From NCBI RefSeq assembly GCF_009932725.1, contig NZ_BLJU01000005.1:1-64000 (forward strand): a stretch of DNA of 64,000 bases. Direction: 5' to 3'. The notes beneath the pieces are model-generated. The model saw nothing but the letters and a program-made list of their open reading frames with translations, was not told the origin of the DNA and made no database searches. Below, one piece after another: positions 53,639 through 61,535 of the stretch (its first letter is position 1; each line of letters starts with the position of its first letter). The position numbers were made by a program, and so were the translations under genes. This stretch comes from Pseudomonas yangonensis. GTDB lineage: Bacteria > Pseudomonadota > Gammaproteobacteria > Pseudomonadales > Pseudomonadaceae.

Positions 53639-54460
53639 ATGAGCACCACATCCGACTGGATCACCGTCGGCGCACTCGCCGACGGGTTCGCCCCCGAAGC
53701 CTTCATCCTGCCCAATCTGGCCGACCTGGCCGGCAAACGCTTCAACCTGTTCTTCGAGAACGGCTGGGAAATCGATCATCGCTTCGATGCCGAACAACTG
53801 CACTGGGTCGCAGCCGATGGCCACTCCAAAGGCAGCGCGCCTTACCGTGCCACGTCAGTGCGCGAAGGCATCTACCTGGTCGACTTCATCAAGAACGAAG
53901 GCGGCAAGGACTATTCCATCAGCCTGGTGCTCGACACCCACAGCCAGTCGTTCACGGCAGTCATCGGCACTCTGCCCAGCGCCGAAGAAACCCGCGAAGG
54001 GTTGTACGCGCGCGCGCTGGCCGGAAAAACGCTGACCAGCGTACAGGCCCACTTCTATCACGGCAGCCTGGACAAGCCCTGGCAATCCGGCGCCTGCCCG
54101 CACGCCCCCACCAGCGAGCTGGTCGGCATCCGCAACCGCTATCGTTACAGCCCGACCGAGGTCTACGAGCATATTTACCTCAACGACAACTACTACAGCT
54201 GGCAGTGCCTGAAGGGTGTCGAGAAGGGCCTTTGCGACACCGACCTGTGCCACTACTACAAGATCACCGATGAGCTGTACCTGTTCGTCTGGCGCGAGAA
54301 AATCGTCCCAACCCTGGGCCTGGTGATGATCGACCTGAAGAACCACCGCAGCGACGGCAAGATCTTCGGCTACGCTGGCGACAGCTTCGACAAGCTGTCC
54401 AATTTCCCGGTGTCCTCGTACTGCAACCTGCTCAACCGCACGGAGTATGGCGATGCCTAA
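53639..54460 (+). CDS. MoaF-family protein of the monoamine regulon type
   Basis: 273 residues from ATG 53639, with AGGA 9 bases upstream. Duplicated lipocalin-like MoaF fold: FNLFFENGWEIDHRFDAEQL, VDFIKNEGGKDYSISLVLD, and near the end DELYLFVWREKIVPTLGLVM. MoaF was named in the Klebsiella monoamine (moa) operon; its biochemical role is unknown. It has no signal peptide. Its end overlaps the next SDR gene by 8 bases, and two SDRs follow in the same operon, beside a FeaR-like regulator, amine permease and FeaB. Confidence 0.85.
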   Translation: MSTTSDWITVGALADGFAPEAFILPNLADLAGKRFNLFFENGWEIDHRFDAEQLHWVAADGHSKGSAPYRATSVREGIYLVDFIKNEGGKDYSISLVLDTHSQSFTAVIGTLPSAEETREGLYARALAGKTLTSVQAHFYHGSLDKPWQSGACPHAPTSELVGIRNRYRYSPTEVYEHIYLNDNYYSWQCLKGVEKGLCDTDLCHYYKITDELYLFVWREKIVPTLGLVMIDLKNHRSDGKIFGYAGDSFDKLSNFPVSSYCNLLNRTEYGDA

Positions 54461-55241
54461 GACCGTCGTCATCACCGGCGCCGGTACAGGAATCGGCGAG
54501 GCCTGTGCCCGCCGACTGGCTGCCGAGGGCGCCAATCTGGTGCTCATCGGCAGACGCGCCGAACCACTTGAGCGAGTGGCCGCCGAAACTGGCGGCCTGG
54601 TACTGGTTGGCGATGCCGCCGACAGCGCCACCTGGGACCGCTTCATCGCCACCATTCGTGACCGCTTCGGCGGCATCAATGCCCTGCTCGCCTGCGCTGG
54701 CGGTCATGGTCTGGGCTGCGCAACCGAAACCAGTGATGCAGGCTGGCAGTCGGCCATGCGCAGCAACCTCGACAGTGCCTTCTACAGCGCCCGCGCCTGT
54801 CTGCCGCTATTGATCGAGCGCCACGGTAGCGTCGTCCTGCTCGGATCCATCGCCTCCCTGGCGGCGGGTCCGGAGGTCTGCGGCTACACCACAGCCAAGC
54901 ACGCTCTGCTCGGTCTCAATCGCTCGCTGGCGCGGGACTACGGCCCGCAGGGCGTGCGGGTCAACTGCGTGTGCCCGGGCTGGGTACGTACCCCGATGGC
55001 CGACGAGGAAATGCAGCCGCTGATGCGCCACTACGGCGACGATCTCGATGCCGCCTACGCGCGGGTCACCGCCGACGTGCCGCTGCGCCGCGCCGCCAGT
55101 GCCGAGGAGATTGCCAATGTGTGCCGTTTCCTGATCAGCGACGAGGCCTCGATCATCACCGGCGCCGCCATCGTCGCCGACGGCGGCTCCACGGTTGTAG
55201 ACGTACCGACCCTGGCCTACACCCATATGGGAGGTGCTTGA
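54453..55241 (+). CDS. Short-chain dehydrogenase (first of pair, MoaE-like context)
   Basis: 262 residues from ATG 54453, with GGAG 7 bases upstream; ATG 54447 is too close to that site. Cofactor loop VVITGAGTGIGEACARRL, ACAGGHG in place of NAG, catalytic Ser in LLGSIASL and Tyr-x3-Lys in YTTAKHA. ITGAAIVADGGST ends the fold. An NAD(P)-dependent oxidoreductase acting on an alcohol or ketone made during monoamine breakdown is likely (inference). It overlaps moaF and shares one base with the next SDR start. Confidence 0.88.
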   Translation: MPKTVVITGAGTGIGEACARRLAAEGANLVLIGRRAEPLERVAAETGGLVLVGDAADSATWDRFIATIRDRFGGINALLACAGGHGLGCATETSDAGWQSAMRSNLDSAFYSARACLPLLIERHGSVVLLGSIASLAAGPEVCGYTTAKHALLGLNRSLARDYGPQGVRVNCVCPGWVRTPMADEEMQPLMRHYGDDLDAAYARVTADVPLRRAASAEEIANVCRFLISDEASIITGAAIVADGGSTVVDVPTLAYTHMGGA

Positions 55242-56011
55242 TGGCAACTGTATTCGACTATAGCGGGCAGACCGTACTGGTCACCGGCGGTGCCCAGGGC
55301 ATCGGTCGTGGCATCGTCGAGGCCTTCGCCGTCAGCGGCGCTCGCGTGCTGATCGCCGACCTGCGCCTGGACAACGCCCAGGCACTGGCCGATGAACTGA
55401 ATGCCAAGGGGCTGGTGGCAGAGGCACGAGGTATCGACCTGGCCGACCGCGACGCCATCGGCGCACTGCTGGCCAACCTGCCGAGGCTGGATGTACTGGT
55501 ACACAATGCCGGGTATTTTCCGCTGACGCCGCTGGCCGAGATTACCCCGGAAATTCTCGAGCGCACCCTGGCGGTCAACCTCAATGCCTTGTTCTGGCTG
55601 AGCCAGGCTGCCCTGCCGCTATTCACCCGTCAGGGTGGGGGCAATCTGCTGGTCACCTCCTCGGTAACCGGGCCGCGGGTAGCCTATCCGGGGCTCAGCC
55701 ATTACGCCGCGTCCAAGGCCGGCGTCAATGGCTTCATCCGTAGTGCGGCACTGGAGCTGGCGCCACTGGGCGTACGCGTCAACGGCGTGGAGCCAGGGAT
55801 GATCCGCACACCGGCCATGGACAACCTGGGGGACAGCCTGCTCAGCGCCCGCATCGCTGCGGCGGTGCCGCTGGGCCGTCTGGGCGAACCGCAAGACATC
55901 GCCGGCGCCATGCTGTTTCTCGCCTCAGAGCATGCTCGCTACATCACCGGCCAGACCATCATCGTCGATGGCGGCGCAACGCTGCCGGAAACCCTGGCCA
56001 CACTGGCGTAA
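55241..56011 (+). CDS. Short-chain dehydrogenase (second of pair)
   Basis: 256 residues. ATG 55241 overlaps the preceding stop (TGATG), with GGGAGGT upstream. Cofactor loop LVTGGAQGIGRGIVEAF, VHNAGYFPLTPL, catalytic Ser in VTSSVTGPR and Tyr-x3-Lys in HYAASKAG. ITGQTIIVDGGATLPE ends the protein. It differs clearly from the first SDR, so the pair may catalyse successive steps. It is last in the moaF operon and is followed by a hairpin. Confidence 0.88.
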   Translation: MATVFDYSGQTVLVTGGAQGIGRGIVEAFAVSGARVLIADLRLDNAQALADELNAKGLVAEARGIDLADRDAIGALLANLPRLDVLVHNAGYFPLTPLAEITPEILERTLAVNLNALFWLSQAALPLFTRQGGGNLLVTSSVTGPRVAYPGLSHYAASKAGVNGFIRSAALELAPLGVRVNGVEPGMIRTPAMDNLGDSLLSARIAAAVPLGRLGEPQDIAGAMLFLASEHARYITGQTIIVDGGATLPETLATLA

Positions 56012-56019
56012 GAGGCGAC

Positions 56020-56055
56020 CGAGCCACTCACCCACTTCGGTCGGTGAGTGGCTCG
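56020..56055. terminator. 13-bp hairpin between convergent SDR and FeaR-like genes
   Basis: CGAGCCACTCACC / GGTGAGTGGCTCG perfect stem with a 10-base loop, 8 bases after the SDR stop. No long T run follows on either strand. It is probably a bidirectional terminator for the two convergent units. Confidence 0.6.
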
Positions 56056-56111
56056 GGCCGACAGCCCAGCAGAGCGACGCCGCTATCTTGTCGCACGACA
56101 GAGCGCGACGC

Positions 56112-57068
56112 TCAAGCCGCGCCGGCTGTTTCCATCAGCGCCATTGCCCGATAGTCCTTGGGCGACTGCTCGAACTGCTTCTTGAACGCCCGGCTGAAGT
56201 GCGCGGAGTCAGTGAACCCCCATTTGTAGGCGATGGAGGTGATCGACTCTCCCTTGAGGAAGGGGTTGGACAGGTCATCTGCACTGCGCTTTAGACGCGC
56301 TCGCTGGATATAGCGGCAGACGCTGTCACCCTGCTCTTCGAACAGGCGATAAAGATGTCGTACCGAGATGTTCAGCCGTGAAGCCAGGCCAACGGGGTTG
56401 AGGTTCGGCTGAGTCAGCGAATCGTCGATGATTTTCTGCACGTAGCTGCGCAGATTATTGCCCTGCAGCAGTTCAGCGTGGAGGGGTTTGTCGTGCGCAC
56501 TGGACAATGCCGGCGCCAGCAGAGAGATGAACGCGGTGCGCAGCGCTTCGCTTTCGTCGCCGTCGCTATATCCACTCTGCGGCTCACGACAGAGCTGATC
56601 AACCAGCACGTGCAACATCTTGCCGCTGGGGCAGGTCGCACTGACCTTGCCGAACTTGTTGTCTTTGAGCACCCGGTCGACTTCCTGGCGCGGCAATGAC
56701 AACGAAGCATGCTCGATCAGGCCAAACGGGGTGATTTCGCAAGAGCCAACCGAGTCCATGAGCAGGAGGTCGCCCGGCGCGAGCTGAATGCTCGTACCGT
56801 TCTGGGATATCTGCGAAAAGCCGCTGCGCTGACTGACCAGGAAACAACTCTGGTCATTGTCATGGTCAGGCTTGATGGACTGACGAGCGATCAACCCGGC
56901 ATTGGTGCGCAGATGAGCCATAGGCAGCCCAGCATGGCACTGCAGGGAGATCTCTCCGATGAATAGCGATCGGTTGAATGCCATCTGGGTCTCGAACCGA
57001 CCACAGATCGCCTGCAGGGAAGCCTGCCAGCTTTCCAGCCCCTCTCGGGCCGCACTCAGGCCATTCAT
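56112..57068 (-). CDS. AraC-family regulator, FeaR-like (copy 2)
   Basis: 318 residues from ATG 57068, with GGAGG 5 bases upstream; a GTG at 57080 is possible. The N-terminal domain has FLVSQRSGFSQISQNGTSIQ and LAPGDLLLMDSVGSCE. The AraC HTH has LASRLNISVRHLYRLFEEQG and IAYKWGFTDSAHFSRAFKKQ. Similarity to FeaR and its place among permease, porin and feaB genes make it the likely activator for arylethylamine catabolism. Its upstream region carries TTAACATGTTAT. It shares architecture and many residues with copy 1 at 29729. Confidence 0.88.
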   Translation of the reverse strand: MNGLSAAREGLESWQASLQAICGRFETQMAFNRSLFIGEISLQCHAGLPMAHLRTNAGLIARQSIKPDHDNDQSCFLVSQRSGFSQISQNGTSIQLAPGDLLLMDSVGSCEITPFGLIEHASLSLPRQEVDRVLKDNKFGKVSATCPSGKMLHVLVDQLCREPQSGYSDGDESEALRTAFISLLAPALSSAHDKPLHAELLQGNNLRSYVQKIIDDSLTQPNLNPVGLASRLNISVRHLYRLFEEQGDSVCRYIQRARLKRSADDLSNPFLKGESITSIAYKWGFTDSAHFSRAFKKQFEQSPKDYRAMALMETAGAA

Positions 57069-57110
57069 ACGCACCTCCACGGATGACGTCTTGTTTTTGT
57101 TGCATAATAG

Positions 57111-57122
57111 TTAACATGTTAT
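57111..57122. promoter_or_regulatory. TTAACATGTTAT site upstream of FeaR-like gene 2
   Basis: One base from the perfect 12-bp palindrome found at 28335, and identical to the site before FeaR-like gene 1 at 30710. It lies 43 bases upstream of the ATG, next to an AT-rich TATTAT (-10 candidate, minus strand). The rest of the 313-base gap 57069-57381 holds only the hairpin at 57226. Confidence 0.6.
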
Positions 57123-57225
57123 ACATAGACGCGCAACACAAAACCGCTACCATCACGGGATGCAGGTTAAGTGCCAACCTACCGATAAAGAACATATTCA
57201 CGTACTACCCCCCAGCGACGATGAA

Positions 57226-57245
57226 AGCCGGGAAGAACCCCGGCT
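57226..57245 (-). terminator. Hairpin ending the permease-DUF3156 transcript
   Basis: AGCCGGG / CCCGGCT stem with a 6-base loop. On the minus strand it is followed by TTTC. It lies 136 bases beyond the stop of the DUF3156-like gene. Confidence 0.5.
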
Positions 57246-57381
57246 GAAGCATCGACTGCAGTTCGGCAGGCAAGAAAGCGAGACGCAGAAAGACGCAGGC
57301 CAGAGGCGCTGATAGCGGCCCTGGCCAGAAGAGAAAGGAAAGACGTGCCGTTGTTCGGTGCACTGGCAGCCGAAAGGGCTC

Positions 57382-57966
57382 TCAACAGGTGCGCAGAATG
57401 CGCTGCAAGGCCATGAAGGTGGCGATCAAGCCATCGCGCTGCTCATCATTGAGACGGATATAACGACGGAAGTTGGGAACACGATTGACCACCTCGCTGG
57501 CAGCCATATGTTCGAGGCTTACCTGCCAGCCATCGCTGTCGCGCTCGATCGATAGCCGCTTGAAGTCCAGTGGCATAAGCGCCAGGCGCAACGCCTGGTC
57601 TTCAAGCAAAGTCGCCTGCAGAGCAGCCAACTCATCCGTATCGCCCTGCCTCTGTTTACATAGCAGACCGGTACGAGTCAGCGCACCGCTGTGACGCACT
57701 TCGATACGCGCAGGCGCTCCGCCGGGCGAAGGCACCCGCAGTACGAAATCGGTCAGGACCAGGTGCATCAGCAGCTCGCTGTGCGTGCGCTCGACCACCT
57801 CGAAGCTCAGCGCGGCGCCGGGAACGCTGAAGCGTCCCCGGGCGCCATCCAGCGCTTCGAACGACAGCCCGGCAAGGTTACGCCGCACCTGTTCCAGGGT
57901 GGCCCCCGGACGATAGCCGGAGGGCAGCCGCTGACTGCCAAACAGATCAGACAGTCTTTGCAGCAT
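57382..57966 (-). CDS. DUF3156-like protein of unknown function
   Basis: 194 residues from ATG 57966; a GTG at 57993 is possible. It has no signal peptide or membrane helix. Segments include YRPGATLEQVRRNLAGLSFE, HSELLMHLVLTDFVLRVP and a basic C terminus (NRVPNFRRYIRLNDEQR). I recall this as a DUF3156-type companion of APC permeases in pseudomonads, with modest certainty. Its start lies inside the permease gene (20-base overlap), so the two are translationally coupled. An accessory role for the transporter or pathway is an inference. Confidence 0.7.
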   Translation of the reverse strand: MLQRLSDLFGSQRLPSGYRPGATLEQVRRNLAGLSFEALDGARGRFSVPGAALSFEVVERTHSELLMHLVLTDFVLRVPSPGGAPARIEVRHSGALTRTGLLCKQRQGDTDELAALQATLLEDQALRLALMPLDFKRLSIERDSDGWQVSLEHMAASEVVNRVPNFRRYIRLNDEQRDGLIATFMALQRILRTC

Positions 57967-59446
57967 GGAGCGAAGGCTCAACGTCGTGTACACCCGGTTC
58001 GTGGCTGAATTCCTTTTCCAGAATCTCTTCCACCGGTACCGGGCGGAAAGGGTTGACTCGCTGTACCACCAACGTCCAGAACAGCGCGTAGATCGCGGTA
58101 ATCCCCAGCATCAAGGCAAAAGGCACGTACACCGCACTCGGCTCGATGCCCGGCGGCGCGATGAACCAGATACCCAATACCATACCGACGGTGGAGACGA
58201 TCTGCGGCAGCGGGAACCAGGGCGACTTGTAGGCACGCGGCAGATCCGGACGACGGATGCGCAGGATGACCACCGACAAGGTCACCAGCAGGTAGGCGGT
58301 GGCCCAGGCACATACCGCAGCCAGGATCAGCGGCAGCATGCTGTCGGCATTGCCACCCAGCCACCAGGCATGCAGACAGGGAATCGCCGCCACCACGGCG
58401 ATGCACACCAAAGGTGTCTTGAAGCGCGGGTGCAGATAAGCGAACACCTTCGGCAGTGCACCATCGACTGCCATGCCGTACAGAATGCGCGGCACACCGG
58501 CCATCAGGGTGTTGATGGTGGCAGCGCCAGCGAAGAGAAAGCCAATACCCAGCCAGATCGGTCCGATGTCACCCATTACCTGCTGGGCGAACTGCGGAAT
58601 CGCCATCGGCGTATCGAGCAGATGAATACCGGCTGCTTCGTCTAGCATCACGTTTTCCACCTGACGCTTCATTGCCGCGCCGTAGAGAAACATGCAGCTG
58701 CCGACGCCCAGCAGCCCCATGGCCATGGCTCGCGGCAACACCCAGGCGGAGCGCTTGAGGTCGGGCGCCAGCGGGGTCACGAACTCGCAACCCACGAACA
58801 TGAACATGGCCATGCCCACCAGCGAAAGAATGGTGATCAGGTCGGAGCCCACCAGCGATGCGCCGAACAGACCATCGAGCTCTACAGCCGGCGCGGCGAC
58901 CAGACCGGCAATGCCGAACACCATCAGCGTGCTCCACATCACGCAGGTGAGTATGACCTCAGCCTTGCTGAACACGCTGATGCCAAAGGCGTTGAGGATG
59001 CCGAAGCCAATCACGAAGGCGACCCCGAGCAACCAGGCACCACCAGCGGTTTCGGCCAGGGTATTGAGGTGTTCGAAGTTAACCAGCGCCATCGTCCCGG
59101 CCAGGATGGTCTCGGCCGTACCCGCGAATACATGCACGATCAGGTATGCCGACAGCGTACCGGTGATGGCGAAGAAACGTCCCATACCGGCGCTGATGTA
59201 GTCGTATACCGAGCCCGTGGTCGGCAGGATCGATGCCGCTTCGGCGAAAGTGGTCGACTGCGCGAGCATCATCAGCATAGCGATCACCATGGCCATGGCG
59301 AACGCGCTGCCACCGATACCAAAGCCCATGGTCGCGGTAAGAATGACTGGACTGGCCATGATCAGGCCGACGGTACTGGCAAGGGCAGTCGGGAAACCGA
59401 CCGTTCCCCGCGCCAGGTGCTCACTGAGCTTGTTATTGATCGACAT
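57947..59446 (-). CDS. APC-superfamily permease, probably for an aromatic amine
   Basis: 499 residues from ATG 59446, with GAGG upstream. About 12 membrane helices: ALASTVGLIMASPVILTATM, then the unwound helix-1 GFGIGGSAF region. FAEAASILPTTGSVYDYISAG lies in helix 3 and GVPRILYGMAVDGALPKVFA in helix 8. The family imports amino acids and amines by proton or sodium symport. Its position between FeaR-like and FeaB genes suggests tyramine, phenylethylamine or a related amine (inference). It is co-transcribed with the DUF3156-like gene. Confidence 0.88.
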   Translation of the reverse strand: MSINNKLSEHLARGTVGFPTALASTVGLIMASPVILTATMGFGIGGSAFAMAMVIAMLMMLAQSTTFAEAASILPTTGSVYDYISAGMGRFFAITGTLSAYLIVHVFAGTAETILAGTMALVNFEHLNTLAETAGGAWLLGVAFVIGFGILNAFGISVFSKAEVILTCVMWSTLMVFGIAGLVAAPAVELDGLFGASLVGSDLITILSLVGMAMFMFVGCEFVTPLAPDLKRSAWVLPRAMAMGLLGVGSCMFLYGAAMKRQVENVMLDEAAGIHLLDTPMAIPQFAQQVMGDIGPIWLGIGFLFAGAATINTLMAGVPRILYGMAVDGALPKVFAYLHPRFKTPLVCIAVVAAIPCLHAWWLGGNADSMLPLILAAVCAWATAYLLVTLSVVILRIRRPDLPRAYKSPWFPLPQIVSTVGMVLGIWFIAPPGIEPSAVYVPFALMLGITAIYALFWTLVVQRVNPFRPVPVEEILEKEFSHEPGVHDVEPSLHAAKTV

Positions 59447-59823
59447 CGTGGGAACCTCGAAAGCAGATTTTTTCTGGTTATAAGTCGTGCCGGCACCCCG
59501 TCGATGCCGATCCGCCGGATCGTCGGCACTGCCGCCAACCCCCTCCCCTACCCACCGGCGGCAAGGCGCCCTGGTGGTTAGTCGACAACACTTTGCGCCC
59601 TGCTCCTGAAGCCGGTCTTGCCACTGGCTGCCGCCGTTTTTGTTGCAGCCTGACATCCCTCCCCGCGCTGGCCGCCGCAATCAAAACCGCTGGCAGAGAT
59701 GAACAAGACTTGCCTACGCCCCCGGATGGCTAATAGCTCGTCGCGCCAGAGCCTGGCGTTCGCGAACGTCTCGGAGCACCAGAAACTCCGGGCCACCAAC
59801 ATAAGAAACAGGGGAGCAAACCC
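59447..59823. other. 377-base divergent promoter region, permease / porin
   Basis: No coding sequence is recognised. It must contain the promoters of the minus-strand permease unit and the plus-strand porin. I found no copy of the TTAACATGTTA motif and no convincing sigma-54 or sigma-70 pair. AGGGGAG lies just before the porin ATG. Confidence 0.5.
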
Positions 59824-61152
59824 ATGGCACATTCCACCCGCCGCCTACCGCTGGCACAGGCCATCGGCCTGAGCGTAGCGCTGTTGAGCGCCAGTCAGAT
59901 CAGCAGCGCCTACGAACTGTACGCCGACGACGATACCCATCTGAACGCTGACTTTCTCGCGGTCTACGGCTGGATGAACAGCCGCAAGAACTATGACGGC
60001 AGGCCAGGCGGTTCGAGCTGGCGCGAAGGATTCATCAAATACGGCATCAGCGGCGACCAGCGCCTGGGTGATTCGGGGACGGTCTACGGCGCCTTCAACC
60101 TCGTCAGCTCGGGCACCTGGGGCGACGGCGATGCAGCCGGCAACACCGATGGCCGCGAACGTACCACCAAGATCGAAGACGCCTACCTGGGCTGGCGCTC
60201 CGGCGACCTGTTCCCACTGCTGGGCACTGACGGTGTGGATGCCTCCTTCGGTCGCCAGGTAATCAAGCTCGGCAGCGGCTTCTTGATCAACGACGACGGT
60301 CCCAACCTCGGCAATGGCCCCGCCGACGGCGCTCTGGATCGTGGTGGGGCTTACTACATCGCCGCTCGCCACGCCTTCGACCGTACCGCCCTGCTCAAAC
60401 TGGGCGGCCAGGACGGCCTGCACGGCAGTGCCTTCTGGCTGAAATCGGACAACCGCGCCCAGGCCGAAACCTCCCTGGCCGGCGGCACCCTGGACTACAC
60501 CGGGAAAGCCGGCACCCTGGGCCTGACCTACATCCACGGCCTGGATGTGACCGATCAGTGGGCTAGCGACTTCCAGCAACAACGCGACGGCATGGACATC
60601 TACAGCATTCGCGGCGAAGGCGATGCCGGAATCGAGAACGCCAGCTTCGCCTTCGAATACGCCTGGCAGGACAAGGACGCTGGCGCCGAAAAAGCCTGGT
60701 ATGCGGAGGCCGGCTATACCTTTGCCGACGTCGCCTGGTCGCCCAAGATCACCTATCGCTACAGCCGCTACTCGGAAGACTGGGATTCGCTGTTCAATGG
60801 CTTCAGTACCGGTTATGGCACCTGGTTCCAGGGCGAAGTGGCATCCAACTACTCGGGGCCGTTCAACAGCAACACCGGCATCCACCATGTCGGTTTCAAG
60901 GTGACCCCACTGGAGAACCTGACCCTGGGCGCGCTGTACTTCGACTTCAACACGCTGAAGAAGAGCAACGCATTGAACCTCGATGGGCGCGAGCTGGATC
61001 TCTATGCGGAATGGGCGGTCACCGACCACCTGATCATCAGCCCGCTGATCGGCCTCTATCAGCCGAAGAAGGACGAGAATACCGGCGGCAATCAGGTTGG
61101 CGGCAACGGCACCAACGTCTACAGCCAGCTGACCGTGGCCGTACCGTTCTAA
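59824..61152 (+). CDS. Outer-membrane beta-barrel porin (alginate-export-like)
   Basis: 442 residues. The signal peptide (about 1-29) ends QISSA before YELYADDDTHLNADFLAVYG. Alternating strands rich in Tyr/Trp follow, with RTTKIEDAYLGWRSG and GRQVIKLGSGFLINDDG. The last residue is Phe (LTVAVPF), the signal for outer-membrane assembly. The layout resembles the alginate-export-type porin family used by many Pseudomonas catabolic loci for uptake rather than export. With the divergent APC permease and feaB it probably admits the amine or aromatic substrate. Confidence 0.83.
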   Translation: MAHSTRRLPLAQAIGLSVALLSASQISSAYELYADDDTHLNADFLAVYGWMNSRKNYDGRPGGSSWREGFIKYGISGDQRLGDSGTVYGAFNLVSSGTWGDGDAAGNTDGRERTTKIEDAYLGWRSGDLFPLLGTDGVDASFGRQVIKLGSGFLINDDGPNLGNGPADGALDRGGAYYIAARHAFDRTALLKLGGQDGLHGSAFWLKSDNRAQAETSLAGGTLDYTGKAGTLGLTYIHGLDVTDQWASDFQQQRDGMDIYSIRGEGDAGIENASFAFEYAWQDKDAGAEKAWYAEAGYTFADVAWSPKITYRYSRYSEDWDSLFNGFSTGYGTWFQGEVASNYSGPFNSNTGIHHVGFKVTPLENLTLGALYFDFNTLKKSNALNLDGRELDLYAEWAVTDHLIISPLIGLYQPKKDENTGGNQVGGNGTNVYSQLTVAVPF

Positions 61153-61173
61153 GTCATTCCCAAGGCAATAACG

Positions 61174-61206
61174 AACGCCGCGCGCCTCAGGGCTCGCGGC
61201 GTTTTC
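61174..61206 (+). terminator. Rho-independent terminator of the porin gene
   Basis: ACGCCGCG / CGCGGCGT stem with a 12-base loop followed by TTTTCATTT, 22 bases after the porin stop. Confidence 0.8.
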
Positions 61207-61248
61207 ATTTATCGAATCCCGAGAACCGATACCCGGTACTGCCGCCAT

Positions 61249-61277
61249 AAAAAAACCGCCGGCAGGTGCACGGCGGT
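61249..61277 (-). terminator. Orphan minus-strand terminator
   Basis: Read on the minus strand: ACCGCCG / CGGCGGT stem with a 9-base loop and a run of seven T. No minus-strand gene ends here; upstream on that strand is only the antisense of feaB. The remaining part of 61153-61535 holds the porin terminator and nothing else recognisable. Confidence 0.65.
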
Positions 61278-61535
61278 CAAGGTATCAGTGTGTTGAAGCT
61301 AAAACCGTCGTCGCGGAGCAATGCTACGAAGACAGCGCCACTATGAGGCACAGCCGGTGCCTACGCTTGCATCTGACTGCCAGCGCGCTTGCATGGCTCT
61401 GCCAGCGCGATCGCCGTGCAGGCAGAGTCATATCCGTGCGGCAGGCACAGACAAGTCGCACCGCCTGCATTTCCTTATGCTGTGAAGACGCGCGCCATCG
61501 GCGTTTTCGTTATCAACCAGCCTCTGGAGCACCGC

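Noticed and set aside
59447..59823. Sigma-54 promoter or shared palindrome before the porin
   Set aside because: Candidate TGGCA strings lack a correctly spaced TTGC element, and no TTAACATGTTA variant is present.
59845..61248. Antisense open frame over the porin gene
   Set aside because: The porin has signal peptide, barrel pattern and terminal Phe; the antisense frame is a codon-bias artefact, even though a minus-strand terminator lies near its start.
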